Source: Streptomyces xanthochromogenes
Lineage (GTDB): Bacteria; Actinomycetota; Actinomycetes; Streptomycetales; Streptomycetaceae
NCBI RefSeq assembly: GCF_014650455.1
Contig: NZ_BMUZ01000017.1
Coordinates: forward strand, 62,001-126,000
DNA: 64,000 nt
Direction of reading: 5' to 3'
A program made the translations under genes and the position numbers. Shown one piece after another: positions 24,416-33,090 of the stretch. Positions within the stretch are counted from its first letter, which is position 1; each line of letters opens with the position of its first letter. Below the pieces are notes generated by a model. The model saw only the letters and a program-made list of their open reading frames with translations. It ran no database searches and was not told the DNA's origin.

Positions 24416-24987
24416 GCTCGTCGACGGCCCAAAAGCGCCCCGGGCCACCTGAAGCAGGGAATACCAGGGACCGTCCTCGCGGCCCTGAGACCGGCAGCAG
24501 AGGTAGCGGATCACCGGGCTGACAGCGCTTACGGGATGTGGCAGGGTCATCGGACGGTTCCGATGGGTGGGGAGGACCGTCGTGCCGCAGAACCGAGTTG
24601 AGGGCGAATCGCCACTCGGCCTGGGAACCTCGCTGACCGACAAGGGCCGCTTCCACGACGCGATCGAACCGCTGCTTCGGGCCGCCGTGATCAGCGGTCC
24701 GCCCGCTCAGCGCCGGGCAACGGCCGCGGCCACGCGTAGCGATCGCCGAGAACCTCCTCGACGGCCCCCCTGTCGCCCATGGACAACATGCCTTTCGCCG
24801 ATTCGTCCGCGCCCTCCTGCTCATTAGAGACCGGGCCGTTCGGTTCTGTACCGCCAACGGCCGTTCCACGAACAGGAAGCGGCCCGCGCGCGGTGACGAA
24901 CGCGGCGGCTTCCGCGCGGTGTTCGAGGCTTGCGGCGCCGCCGCTGAGCCGCCCCCTGGCCTCTCCCTCCCCGAGCACGCCCAGGGG
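24416..24987. other. Gene-poor stretch with a decayed TPR-like fragment
   Basis: No intact gene. On the plus strand at about 24600-24690 an open frame encodes LGTSLTDKGRFHDAIEPLL, which fits one tetratricopeptide repeat, and then degenerates into arginine/proline-rich sequence. It is probably the remnant of a TPR protein gene, perhaps a regulator. The minus frame at 24691-24978 also has a helix-like stretch (MGDRGAVEEVLGDRYAW) but no supported start. Confidence 0.4.
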
Positions 24988-25434
24988 TCAGTCGCGGGTT
25001 GTGGTCCTCCCGAAGTGCGCCGGGGTGCACAGGGCGTAGATGACGAAGGTGTCGATGGCGATCAGGATGACCGACCAGAACGGGTAGTACGGCAGCCACA
25101 GGAAGTGCGCGATCAAGCTCACGCCGACGACGAAGATGCCAACCGCCCGGGCCCACACCGCCCCGGAGAACAGTGCGCATCCAGCGAGAAGAACCACGAT
25201 CCCCACGATGAGATGGATCCAACCCCAGCTGGTCAGGTTGAAGGTGAAGACGTAGTTCGACGTCCTGACGAACAGGTCGTCCTTGGCGATGGCGGCGATC
25301 CCCTCAAGGATGGCCATGGCTCCGCCGATGATCATCATGACCGCCGCGAAGAAGATCCACCCGGACTGCAACTCGTGCGGCGGTCCGGCGTCGCGGGTCC
25401 GCGCGGCCTGCGGCTGATTCACGTTGTCGGCCAT
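24988..25434 (-). CDS. DUF7144-like four-helix membrane protein
   Basis: 148 residues. ATG 25434 has GGAGG five bases upstream; the in-frame GTG at 25446 lies within that ribosome binding site and is rejected. A short polar N-terminus is followed by four hydrophobic helices: GWIFFAAVMMIIGGAMAILEG, WGWIHLIVGIVVLLAGCALF, ARAVGIFVVGVSLIAHFLWL and WSVILIAIDTFVIYALCTP. The pattern GW-x-x-F (helix 1), NLTSWGWIHL and LPYYPFWS is that of a widespread actinobacterial membrane protein family (DUF7144). Function unknown. Single gene. Confidence 0.85.
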   Translation of the reverse strand: MADNVNQPQAARTRDAGPPHELQSGWIFFAAVMMIIGGAMAILEGIAAIAKDDLFVRTSNYVFTFNLTSWGWIHLIVGIVVLLAGCALFSGAVWARAVGIFVVGVSLIAHFLWLPYYPFWSVILIAIDTFVIYALCTPAHFGRTTTRD

Positions 25435-25686
25435 AGGTGCCTCCACGGTCAGGGGGAGTCGCTCAGGCCCACTGAGCAGGCCTGTCGGCAGCTCCTTCTC
25501 CAGGCTTGCACGACGGAGCCACCTCCGCCCCCTGTACCGATCAGCACCGCCCCGTGGCGCGCCCTGCCCTCCCCGGACCCCGCCCGGCCGTCAAGGCGAG
25601 CCCGAGCAGACAAGAGGTTGCGGGCAAGTCGGATCGCCCCGTCCGTTCTGGCACCCCCGCCGCCCGCCGGCTCGGGCGGCCGCCGC

Positions 25687-26130
25687 TCAGGGTGCGTCCA
25701 CCAGCGGAGGCTCCCCCGGAGGAACGGTCAACGCCTCGCGCAGAGCGGCGACGGCATCGGAGCCGATGCGTTCCGCCAGGACGCCTTCGATGACGCGGAG
25801 GGTGTTCTGAGCCCGCCGGTGCACACGGGCGCCCTCGGCGGTGGGGCGGATCAGGCGGCTGCGGGCGGAGGCGGGATCGGGCGACTGCTCCAGGAGCCCC
25901 ATGCCGATGAGGGCGTGCACGGCCTGGTGGGCGGTCTGCCGGGTGACGCCCATGCTGCGGGCGAGAGCCGACACGGTCGTGCCCTCCTCGTCGAGGGCGG
26001 CGAAGACGGCCGCCTGCCCGACGGTGACCGGTTGCTCACCGGCCGCCCGCATGCTGGCCAACAACGCGTCGTCGAACCAGCGTTTGGCCTCGGCAAGCAG
26101 CTGGGGCAGGTTGCGTGCGGGGGTAGTCAT
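25687..26130 (-). CDS. MarR-family transcriptional regulator
   Basis: 147 residues; ATG 26130 with GAGGAG three bases upstream. Winged-helix domain: GQAAVFAALDEEGTTVSALARSMGVTRQTAHQAVHALIGMGLLEQSPDPASARSRL fits the MarR recognition helix and wing, flanked by dimerisation helices. It diverges from the cupin gene, and a perfect 33-base palindrome lies between them, 53-85 bases upstream of its start; this is the likely operator through which it represses both genes. The ligand is unknown; neighbouring cupin dioxygenase and esterase genes suggest a phenolic compound. Confidence 0.9.
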   Translation of the reverse strand: MTTPARNLPQLLAEAKRWFDDALLASMRAAGEQPVTVGQAAVFAALDEEGTTVSALARSMGVTRQTAHQAVHALIGMGLLEQSPDPASARSRLIRPTAEGARVHRRAQNTLRVIEGVLAERIGSDAVAALREALTVPPGEPPLVDAP

Positions 26131-26182
26131 GGCTCCTCACGGGACGGGGCTTCGAGCATAACGAGCCTGAGGGGTGACCTTC

Positions 26183-26215
26183 GCGATGCATGTCAGGTAA
26201 CCTGACATGCATCGC
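26183..26215. promoter_or_regulatory. Perfect 16-bp inverted repeat, probable MarR operator
   Basis: Two perfect 16-base arms (26183-26198 and 26200-26215) separated by one base, with core ATGTCAGGTAACCTGACAT. It sits between the divergent MarR and cupin genes. The length and central position are what an autoregulatory MarR site would show. The TCAGGT-ACCTGA core is probably the specific contact and the outer GCGATGCA arms an extension. Confidence 0.8.
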
Positions 26216-26232
26216 CTCGTCGTTTCCCGTCC

Positions 26233-26280
26233 CGTTGTTCCGTCGTTCCGTCGTTCCGCCGATTCGTTGTTCCGTCGTTC
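26233..26280. repeat. 8-bp tandem repeat in the cupin gene leader
   Basis: Six contiguous octamers of the type CGTCGTTC/CGTTGTTC (the fourth, CGCCGATT, degenerate) lie between the MarR operator and the cupin ribosome binding site. They would be transcribed as leader. Likely a slippage product; possible spacing effect on expression. Confidence 0.75.
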
Positions 26281-26293
26281 CCGGAGGTTCCCC

Positions 26294-26854
26294 ATGACCA
26301 TGGAGTTCGCCCGTCCCAGCCGTCCGCGGTCGCACATTCCGGCCGAGCCCGGAAAGCCGTACTTCATCGAGAAGGGCATGGGCGACCGTGCCCACCTCTT
26401 CACCGACCTGGTCACCGTCTACGCGGGCGGCGAGCAGACGGAGAACGCCTTCAACTTCTTCACCGTCGAGGGACCCAAGGGCGATGTGATCCCGGCCCAC
26501 GTCCACTCCGACACGTACGAGGTCTTCTACATCAGCGACGGCGCGGTGCGGCTGTTCGTCGAGGACCTGGAGGGCGAGCAGCACGAACGACTGCTCAGCG
26601 CAGGCGACTTCGGATTCGTACCGAAGAACTGCCCGCACGCCTACCGCATCGAGCGCCACCACAGCCGGGTCGTCGGCGTGGCCGCCGGGCCCGGCGGCAC
26701 CTTCGAGCGGTTCTTCGAGAACCTCGGCGTCCCCACCGAGGAACTCGGCCTGCCGCCCGAGCCCTACGTGCCCGCACCGCAGAAGTTCGCGACCGTGCCG
26801 CAGAAATACGACGTGCGCTTCCTGCCCGAGCACCAGTGGCGCACCGGGAGCTGA
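26294..26854 (+). CDS. Cupin-domain protein, quercetin 2,3-dioxygenase-like
   Basis: 186 residues; start ATG 26294 with CCGGAGG five bases upstream (the open frame extends back into the operator palindrome, so the upstream ATG is rejected). A single double-stranded beta-helix domain: IPAHVHSDTYEVFYISDGAVRLFV gives the metal ligands His-x-His and Glu of cupin motif 1, and GDFGFVPKNCPHAYRIE gives the His of motif 2. Streptomyces proteins of this type are monocupin flavonol dioxygenases using Ni or Co, but other substrates are possible. It diverges from the MarR regulator and is followed 64 bases later by an esterase gene, so the two may be co-transcribed for breakdown of a plant-type phenolic ester. 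Confidence 0.85.
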   Translation: MTMEFARPSRPRSHIPAEPGKPYFIEKGMGDRAHLFTDLVTVYAGGEQTENAFNFFTVEGPKGDVIPAHVHSDTYEVFYISDGAVRLFVEDLEGEQHERLLSAGDFGFVPKNCPHAYRIERHHSRVVGVAAGPGGTFERFFENLGVPTEELGLPPEPYVPAPQKFATVPQKYDVRFLPEHQWRTGS

Positions 26855-26918
26855 TCGCCCGGCAGGTCCCACCCGGCCGGCCGCCGAGAGGCCGCGCCCC
26901 ACCCCGGAAAGGGCACTC

Positions 26919-27815
26919 ATGCCGCCGACACCCGACCTCGCCGCATTCCTGGCCCCGCCCGCCCCCGAGCGGCTCCCGCTCCCGGCCGCGGCGCATCCGG
27001 CCCCTGGCGTACGTCTGCTGCGCGGTGTCCCGTATGCCTATCGGGCGGGCATCCGGCCGCTCGAACTCGACCTGTGGCTGCCTGATGAGACACACCGCCG
27101 CCCCCTGCCCGTGGTCCTCTACCTTCATGGCGGGGGCTGGCGCGCAGGCACACGTGCGGACATGGGTCCGCGCCTGCGTCACTGGAGCCCCTCCCCCTTC
27201 GCCCGTCTCGCACAGGCCGGATTCGCGGTCGCCTCCGTCGACTACCGGCTCAGCGGCGAGGCCATTCACCCTGCTCAACTCGACGACGCGACCGCTGCTC
27301 TGGGATGGCTGCACGCGCGAGCCGGCGAGCTCGACCTCGACACGCGCCGCACCCTGTCGTGGGGCGAATCGGCGGGCGCGCATCTCGCCGCGCTGCTCGC
27401 CCTGACCACTTCACTGAGCGGCTGCGTCGCCTGGTACGGGCCCACCGATCTGACCACACTTCCCGGCCAGTGCCCGCCCGGCACCTACGACGCCTCCGAC
27501 CCGGCCACCCGCGAGGCGCTGCTGATCGGCGCGGCGATCAGCGATGCGCCGGAACTGGCCCGTGCCGCGAGCCCGGTCGCCCATGCGCACGCCTCGGCTC
27601 CGCCGTTCCTCATCCTGCACGGAACCGAGGACGCGCTCATTCCGCCCGCCCAAGGCGCACAACTCGCCGCCACCCTAGGCCAGTTGGGCGTCCACGCCGA
27701 CTTCCGGTCCGTTCCCGGCGCCGACCACGGCTGGGCGGGACTGACGGACGACGAAGTCGAGCGGTGCTTCAGCGCGTCCGTCGACTTCGCTCACGCCTGC
27801 ACCACGTCGTACTGA
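26919..27815 (+). CDS. Alpha/beta-hydrolase fold esterase (HSL-like)
   Basis: 298 residues, cytoplasmic; ATG 26919 with AAAGGG six bases upstream. Oxyanion-hole motif LYLHGGGWRAG, nucleophile elbow SWGESAGAHLAALLAL (Ser of GESAG), then LHGTEDALIPPAQ for the acid and GADHGWAG for the His. This is the layout of the hormone-sensitive-lipase/carboxylesterase group, close to BD-FAE type esterases. It follows the cupin gene on the same strand and is probably under the same MarR control. Substrate unknown. Confidence 0.9.
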   Translation: MPPTPDLAAFLAPPAPERLPLPAAAHPAPGVRLLRGVPYAYRAGIRPLELDLWLPDETHRRPLPVVLYLHGGGWRAGTRADMGPRLRHWSPSPFARLAQAGFAVASVDYRLSGEAIHPAQLDDATAALGWLHARAGELDLDTRRTLSWGESAGAHLAALLALTTSLSGCVAWYGPTDLTTLPGQCPPGTYDASDPATREALLIGAAISDAPELARAASPVAHAHASAPPFLILHGTEDALIPPAQGAQLAATLGQLGVHADFRSVPGADHGWAGLTDDEVERCFSASVDFAHACTTSY

Positions 27816-27898
27816 CGAACCATCAGTTTCATCGGGCGGGGCCAACTCCCTTGATCAGAAGCCGTTCTATATGCTCTGGTGCGACTCGGGGGGGCCGA

Positions 27899-28861
27899 AT
27901 GATGGACAGTGCGCTGGGCGAACCGGCACCAGTGGAACGCTCGCGACATGGGGCACGTGCGGCACGGGCTGCGGGCGTAGGACTCGTCTCGGTGGCAGCC
28001 TCCGCACTGACGACGTGGCTGCTCCTCGACTCCAGCACCTGCCGGAACGCGGAGGGATTTGGCTGCCTCGGCCTCGCGGTGCTGTGGTCATACGCCGTGG
28101 TATTCCTCAGTTTCCTCTTCTCATGGGCAGCTCTGCGCGTCGTCGACGTCCGGCCGGCGTGGCTCACTGCCCTGCTCGGTGTCGGCATCGGCTGCTACGT
28201 GGTCTGGAGCTTCCGCGGGGCCGGGTGGTTCTCCGGAGCGTCCTGGTACGTCGAACCCGCTTTGTACGTGGCCGCGTTCGCACTCGCGGCCTGGTTCACT
28301 CAGTCGCGCAGACCTCTGTGGCCGCGAGCCGCCGTGGTCCTCGTCCTGGTCCTGCTGACGCCGCTCGGCTCGTTCGCCGCCACGCAGTCCGCTCAGAGCA
28401 GCCAGAACAGCGAGCTGGCCGCCGCCGGCGTCTCCCTCCTGGGGCCGGACCTGCCCGCGGGCTACTACCTGAACGGTGTCGGCACCACCGGGGCCACCGC
28501 CGAAAGCCAGCCCACCTTCTACTACCGGCTCACACCCGACGGTCTGAGGAAGGGCGCGGACACCATGGACGAGCTCCATCAGGAGATCCAGGTGATCGTC
28601 GGCCCCGTGCAGCCGGGTTTCACCCCGCCCTCCCACTGCGCCGCGCTCACCAGCGTCTCCCCCGTGCCGTCACCGGCCTGCACCCCGGTGGCACCCGGAG
28701 TGTGGCGATGGTCGAACTACGACTACGTCAAGTACTTCACGCGGGTCGGTGACGCCGTCGCAGTCATCCAGGCGAACACTCCCCCGGTGAGCGACGCCTT
28801 CCTCCGAGAGCTCGCCACCACCATGCGCGTCCGCACACCGTCGTACTTCTCCGCCGGCTGA
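27899..28861 (+). CDS. Membrane protein with C-terminal extracytoplasmic domain
   Basis: 320 residues starting at one of two consecutive ATGs (27899 or 27902) preceded by a run of G residues. Four or five hydrophobic helices lie in the first 165 residues (AAGVGLVSVAASALTTWLLL, VLWSYAVVFLSFLFSWAAL, WLTALLGVGIGCYVVWSF, ALYVAAFALAAWFTQ, AAVVLVLVLLTPLGSFA). The last 150 residues form a soluble domain with two cysteines (HCAALTS, ACTPV) that could pair outside the membrane. No family recognised. Transcribed in the same direction as the esterase, 83 bases further on. Confidence 0.8.
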   Translation: MMDSALGEPAPVERSRHGARAARAAGVGLVSVAASALTTWLLLDSSTCRNAEGFGCLGLAVLWSYAVVFLSFLFSWAALRVVDVRPAWLTALLGVGIGCYVVWSFRGAGWFSGASWYVEPALYVAAFALAAWFTQSRRPLWPRAAVVLVLVLLTPLGSFAATQSAQSSQNSELAAAGVSLLGPDLPAGYYLNGVGTTGATAESQPTFYYRLTPDGLRKGADTMDELHQEIQVIVGPVQPGFTPPSHCAALTSVSPVPSPACTPVAPGVWRWSNYDYVKYFTRVGDAVAVIQANTPPVSDAFLRELATTMRVRTPSYFSAG

Positions 28862-29041
28862 GGTCTGCCGCGGGGCCACCTGGCGGAACTGCTGTCGCGG
28901 TCGGCGGTACGGGGCGATGCGCCGCGATCGGCTGCCCGAACCGGGCGCCTCAGGCACCGGACCCTCCGGATGCTCGCGCGAGCGGGTTCCTGCGGCGACG
29001 CCTGCCGCGCGGTTCCCGGCGCGATCAGGTAGTCAGGAACG

Positions 29042-31510
29042 GTGAACGAGCACGCGAGCGACCCCTTCGTGCATGTCCGGGGCGCCAGTGAGAACAACCT
29101 GCGGAACATCGATGTCGACGTTCCGCGGGACGCGATGGTCGCCTTCACCGGCGTCTCCGGTTCGGGCAAGTCCTCGCTCGCGTTCGGCACGCTCTACGCG
29201 GAGGCCCAGCGTCGCTACTTCGAGTCCGTAGCACCGTACGCCCGGAGGCTGCTGCAACAGGTCGGCGCACCGCACGTGCAGGAGATCACCGGCCTGCCGC
29301 CGGCGGTGGCCCTGCAGCAGCGACGCGGGTCGCCCAGCTCGCGCTCGACGGTCGGCACCCTCACCACGCTCTCCAATCTGCTGCGCATGCTGTACTCCCG
29401 CGCCGGTACCTATCCGCCCAGGGCCGCACGGCTGGAAGCCGAGTCGTTCTCCCCCAACACCGCGGCCGGCGCCTGCCCGGAATGCCACGGACTGGGCCTC
29501 GTGCACGACGTCGCCGAGGACCTGCTCGTCCCGGACCCGTCGCTGAGCATCCGCGAGGGGGCGATCGCCGCCTGGCCGGGCGCCTGGCAGGGCGCCAATC
29601 TGCGCAGTGTCGTGAGCGGTCTGGGGATCGACGTCGACCGGCCGTGGCGCAGGCTCCGGAAGAAGGACCGGGACTGGCTGCTGTACACGGACGAGCAGCC
29701 CTCCGTGTACATCGAGCCGGAGGAGGACCGCATCGACTACGGCTACCAGGGAAAGTTCTGGAGCGCCCGCAAGCACGTCATGCACGTCCTCGCCGACTCC
29801 AAGAGCGAGAAGATGCGCGAACGGGCGCTCCGGTTCGTCAGGAGTGTGCCCTGCCCCGAGTGCCACGGCAGCGGACTGCGGGCCGAGGCGCTGGCCGTGA
29901 CGTTCGCCGGGCGTTCCATCGCCGAGGTCAACGCGATGCCGCTCACCGAGGTCGTGGCGCTGCTGCGGCCCGTCGCACGGCGGCCCGAGGCCGACGCCAC
30001 CACGTCGACCGCCCGGTCCGGGGAGACGACCGAGGTCGCGGTCCGGATCTGCGGCGACCTGGTCGCCCGGGTCGACGTACTGCTCGACCTGGGGCTCGGA
30101 TATCTCAGCCTCGGGCGCCGCTCGACGACCCTGTCGCCCGGCGAGGCGCAGCGGCTGCGGATCGCCACCCAGCTGCGTTCGGGGCTATTCGGCGTCGTCT
30201 ACGTCCTCGACGAACCCTCCGCCGGCCTGCACCCGGCTGACGCGGAACCGCTCCTCGACGTGCTGGACCGCCTGAAGGCTGCGGGCAATTCGCTGTTCGT
30301 CGTGGAGCACGACATGGACGTCGTACGGCGGGCGGACTGGGTGGTCGACATCGGCCCCGGCGCGGGTGAGGGCGGTGGACGCGTGCTGTACAGCGGCCCG
30401 GTCGCCGGGCTTGAGCAGGTCGGGGAGTCGGCCACGAGCCAGTACCTGTTCGGGCGCGCCCAGCCGCTCGATCACCGCCCGCGCACACCGCACGGCTGGC
30501 TGCGCCTGCGCGGCGTCTCCAGACACAATCTGCACGACGTGTGCGTCGACGTACCGCTGCGCGTGCTGACGGCGGTGACGGGCGTGTCCGGTTCCGGGAA
30601 GTCGACGCTGGTGACGCAGGTGCTCGCCGAGGTCGTCCGCGGCCACCTGGGGCTGGTGCCCGAGGAGCCCGACGAGGCGCAGCTGGAGGTCGACGTCCAG
30701 GACGCTTCGGGGGTCGAGTCGTTCGACCGGCTGGTCCGGGTCGACCAACGGCCCATCGGCCGAACTCCCCGGTCCAACCTGGCCACGTACACGGGGATGT
30801 TCGACGCGGTGCGCAAGGTGTTCGCGGCGACGGACGAGGCCAGGACGCGCGGCTACTCGGCGGGGCGGTTCTCCTTCAACGTGCCCGAAGGGCGGTGCGA
30901 CACCTGTCAGGGTGAAGGATTCGTCGCGGTGGAACTGCTGTTCCTGCCCGGTACCTACGCGCCGTGCCCGACCTGCCGAGGCGCCCGGTACAACGCCGAA
31001 ACGCTGGAAGTCACCTATCGCGGCAAGAACATCGCGGACGTGCTGGCCCTGACCGTCGACTCCGCCGCCGAGTTCCTGTCCGCCGTGCCGCCCGCTGCCC
31101 GCAGTCTGGAGACATTGCGCGAGGTGGGGCTCGGGTACCTACGGCTGGGCCAGCCCGCGACGGAGCTCAGCGGTGGTGAGGCACAGCGCATCAAACTGGC
31201 CACCGAACTGCAGCGAGCCCGGCGCGGGCATGCGCTCTACCTGCTCGACGAGCCGACGGCGGGACTCCATCCCTCGGACATCGCGTTGCTGCTGCGGCAG
31301 TTGCACCGCCTCGTCGATGCCGGCAACACGGTCGTCCTCGTCGAGCACGACCTGGACACGATCGCCACCGCCGACTGGGTCATCGACCTGGGACCGGGCG
31401 GCGGCGATGCGGGCGGCCGGGTGGTCGCGGCGGGCCCGCCCGCCAAGGTGGCGAAGGCCCGCCGCAGCGCCACCGCGCCGTATCTCGCCGCCCGGCTCGC
31501 GCGCCCCTGA
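29042..31510 (+). CDS. UvrA-like ABC ATPase lacking the UvrB-binding domain
   Basis: 822 residues, against about 950 for true UvrA. GTG 29042 with AGGAA a few bases upstream. Two ABC ATPase halves: Walker A GVSGSGKSSLAF (first) and GVSGSGKSTLV (second), signature LSPGEAQRL and LSGGEAQRI, Walker B VYVLDEPSAGLHP and LYLLDEPTAGLHP. Zinc-finger halves CPECHGLGL, CPECHGSGL, CDTCQGEGF and CPTCRGARY are present. After the first Walker A the sequence goes from LLRMLYSRAGTYPP straight to the zinc module, so the domain that contacts UvrB is missing. This fits the UvrA2/DrrC group, linked to tolerance of DNA-binding drugs rather than classical repair. Alone in its transcription unit; the drug link is by family only. 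Confidence 0.9.
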   Translation: MNEHASDPFVHVRGASENNLRNIDVDVPRDAMVAFTGVSGSGKSSLAFGTLYAEAQRRYFESVAPYARRLLQQVGAPHVQEITGLPPAVALQQRRGSPSSRSTVGTLTTLSNLLRMLYSRAGTYPPRAARLEAESFSPNTAAGACPECHGLGLVHDVAEDLLVPDPSLSIREGAIAAWPGAWQGANLRSVVSGLGIDVDRPWRRLRKKDRDWLLYTDEQPSVYIEPEEDRIDYGYQGKFWSARKHVMHVLADSKSEKMRERALRFVRSVPCPECHGSGLRAEALAVTFAGRSIAEVNAMPLTEVVALLRPVARRPEADATTSTARSGETTEVAVRICGDLVARVDVLLDLGLGYLSLGRRSTTLSPGEAQRLRIATQLRSGLFGVVYVLDEPSAGLHPADAEPLLDVLDRLKAAGNSLFVVEHDMDVVRRADWVVDIGPGAGEGGGRVLYSGPVAGLEQVGESATSQYLFGRAQPLDHRPRTPHGWLRLRGVSRHNLHDVCVDVPLRVLTAVTGVSGSGKSTLVTQVLAEVVRGHLGLVPEEPDEAQLEVDVQDASGVESFDRLVRVDQRPIGRTPRSNLATYTGMFDAVRKVFAATDEARTRGYSAGRFSFNVPEGRCDTCQGEGFVAVELLFLPGTYAPCPTCRGARYNAETLEVTYRGKNIADVLALTVDSAAEFLSAVPPAARSLETLREVGLGYLRLGQPATELSGGEAQRIKLATELQRARRGHALYLLDEPTAGLHPSDIALLLRQLHRLVDAGNTVVLVEHDLDTIATADWVIDLGPGGGDAGGRVVAAGPPAKVAKARRSATAPYLAARLARP

Positions 31511-31621
31511 TGACGCGAGGGGCTGAGCACCGTACACCTGCGAGCGACCCGCCCTGGTCGGACGGCGGACGTCCGGCCGCTCAGTGGCGGGCCCGCGGCC
31601 GGACCCGCCGCTCGCGACGCG

Positions 31622-32998
31622 TCAGGAGGACGAGGTCGGCCGCTCCGGGGCGAGTGAGTTGCCTGCGGGGATGCGGCCGCAGTCGGAGGGCGGAGTCTTG
31701 CCGGCGAAACGGTCGTTGAGCCAGCCCACCGCGGCGGGGGCCCAGGGTACGGCGGCACCGACGTGGCTCAGCAGGTCGTACTGCTGGAACTTGATCGATT
31801 TGTTGCCGGTGCCGCAGTACTGGCGGGCCAGGGAGCGCACGTCGCCGGCGACCATGACTCCGTCGCCCGTTCCGATGCCGGGAAGATTGCTGAAGGTGCC
31901 CTCCAGCACACCGGCGTTGCCCTGCGCGATGAACCCGGGGACGGTCGGGGTCGGGGCCGAGCCGAGGTTGAGCTTGTTGACCGCCTGGATGAACTCGGGC
32001 ACGGAGTTCGGGTCCGCGTACTCCGGCTTCGCCAGCTTCTTCCACGTCAGACCGGGATACTGAGCCAGGGCATTGGCGATCGAACCAGTCTCGAGCTTCT
32101 TGTAGACGTCCAGGCCGTAACTGCTCATATAGGGCTTGAGGTCGATGCCGTACGAGCGGGAGGCGCCGATGAGAGCCATGGGGATGACCCCGGCCCATAC
32201 AAGGCTGCCGTCCACGTACTTGAGGTTGTGCGCCGGGTCCACCAGCAGCCCTCCCTCGGTGAAGCCCACCAGGTTGCGGTTGATTTCCGGCGCGTAGCTC
32301 GGCGCGAGGGTGGCTGCCCATTGGGTGGCGATGGCGCCGCCCGAATAACCGATCAGGCCGAACCGGGTGGCGGCGTTCATGCCGGTCGCCGGGGACCTGC
32401 CGACGGCCCGGAGCGAGTCGAGGGTCGTCGTGCCGTACTCCGGACCGGCCGCGAAGTCGGCGGTCTGCCCCTCGGTGTCCGGTACCACGACGTCGTAGCC
32501 CTGCAGCAGGAACGGCACCAGTACGAGAGATTCGGCGTTGGGGATGACACCGCCGAGGCTGACGTCACCCGCGATCGCCCTGGACGGGCTGTCCGCGGGG
32601 TTGAGGGAGTCGTACGCCGACTGGTACGACACCGCCTTGCTGCCGTCGCCGCCGGGACTGCGCACGACCGAGGTCACACCGGCCGAGGGGCGGCCCTGGG
32701 CGTCGGTGGTGCGGTAGAGCAGCTGGATCGCTTTGACCGGTGTCGGGATGCCGAGGACGTGGTACTGCAGGATTCGCGTCTTCAGGACCGTGCCGGGGGC
32801 GAACGACGACAGTGGCTCGCTGCCGTCGTAGACGTAGAACGAATCGTTCGCCGCGGCTCTTGCCGAGGTTGCGCCGGATGGGGCAGTCGGAGCGGACTGG
32901 GCAGCCGGTGCAGCCACCGCGGTTGCCGCCGACGCGGCGGTGACGGTCAGGGCCGTGACGACTGCGGTTGCCATGTGCCGTAGCGCGGCTGCGTGCAT
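31622..32998 (-). CDS. Secretory lipase (LIP family)
   Basis: 458-residue exported alpha/beta-hydrolase. ATG 32998 has GGGAG six bases upstream. Signal peptide about residues 1-30 (basic start, AVVTALTVTAASAATAVA, cleavage near AVA-AP). The mature part has the features of secretory lipases related to Candida lipases: LQYHVLGIPTPVKAIQLLYRTTDAQGRP, LLQGYDVVVPDTEGQ, nucleophile GLIGYSGGAIATQWA, and a C-terminal SHVGAAVPWAP with the presumed catalytic His. Enzymes of this family release fatty acids from triacylglycerol outside the cell. Two inverted repeats in its promoter region (33050-33090) point to repression by a TetR-like factor not encoded nearby. Confidence 0.9.
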   Translation of the reverse strand: MHAAALRHMATAVVTALTVTAASAATAVAAPAAQSAPTAPSGATSARAAANDSFYVYDGSEPLSSFAPGTVLKTRILQYHVLGIPTPVKAIQLLYRTTDAQGRPSAGVTSVVRSPGGDGSKAVSYQSAYDSLNPADSPSRAIAGDVSLGGVIPNAESLVLVPFLLQGYDVVVPDTEGQTADFAAGPEYGTTTLDSLRAVGRSPATGMNAATRFGLIGYSGGAIATQWAATLAPSYAPEINRNLVGFTEGGLLVDPAHNLKYVDGSLVWAGVIPMALIGASRSYGIDLKPYMSSYGLDVYKKLETGSIANALAQYPGLTWKKLAKPEYADPNSVPEFIQAVNKLNLGSAPTPTVPGFIAQGNAGVLEGTFSNLPGIGTGDGVMVAGDVRSLARQYCGTGNKSIKFQQYDLLSHVGAAVPWAPAAVGWLNDRFAGKTPPSDCGRIPAGNSLAPERPTSSS

Positions 32999-33049
32999 GA
33001 CGGACTCCCTCGGCTCGCTGGGTGGATCACAGGGGCGGAAGATACGTGG

Positions 33050-33090
33050 GGTTACTGGAGGTAACCGGACTGCAAGTTACCAAGAGGTAA
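33050..33090 (-). promoter_or_regulatory. Two inverted repeats upstream of the lipase gene
   Basis: GGTTAC-N5-GTAACC (33050-33066) and TTACC-N4-GGTAA (33077-33090) are related palindromes with centres about 25 bases apart. They lie 52-92 bases upstream of the lipase start, where its promoter should be. Paired GGTTAC-type palindromes are typical TetR-family operators. No regulator gene is adjacent. Confidence 0.65.
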
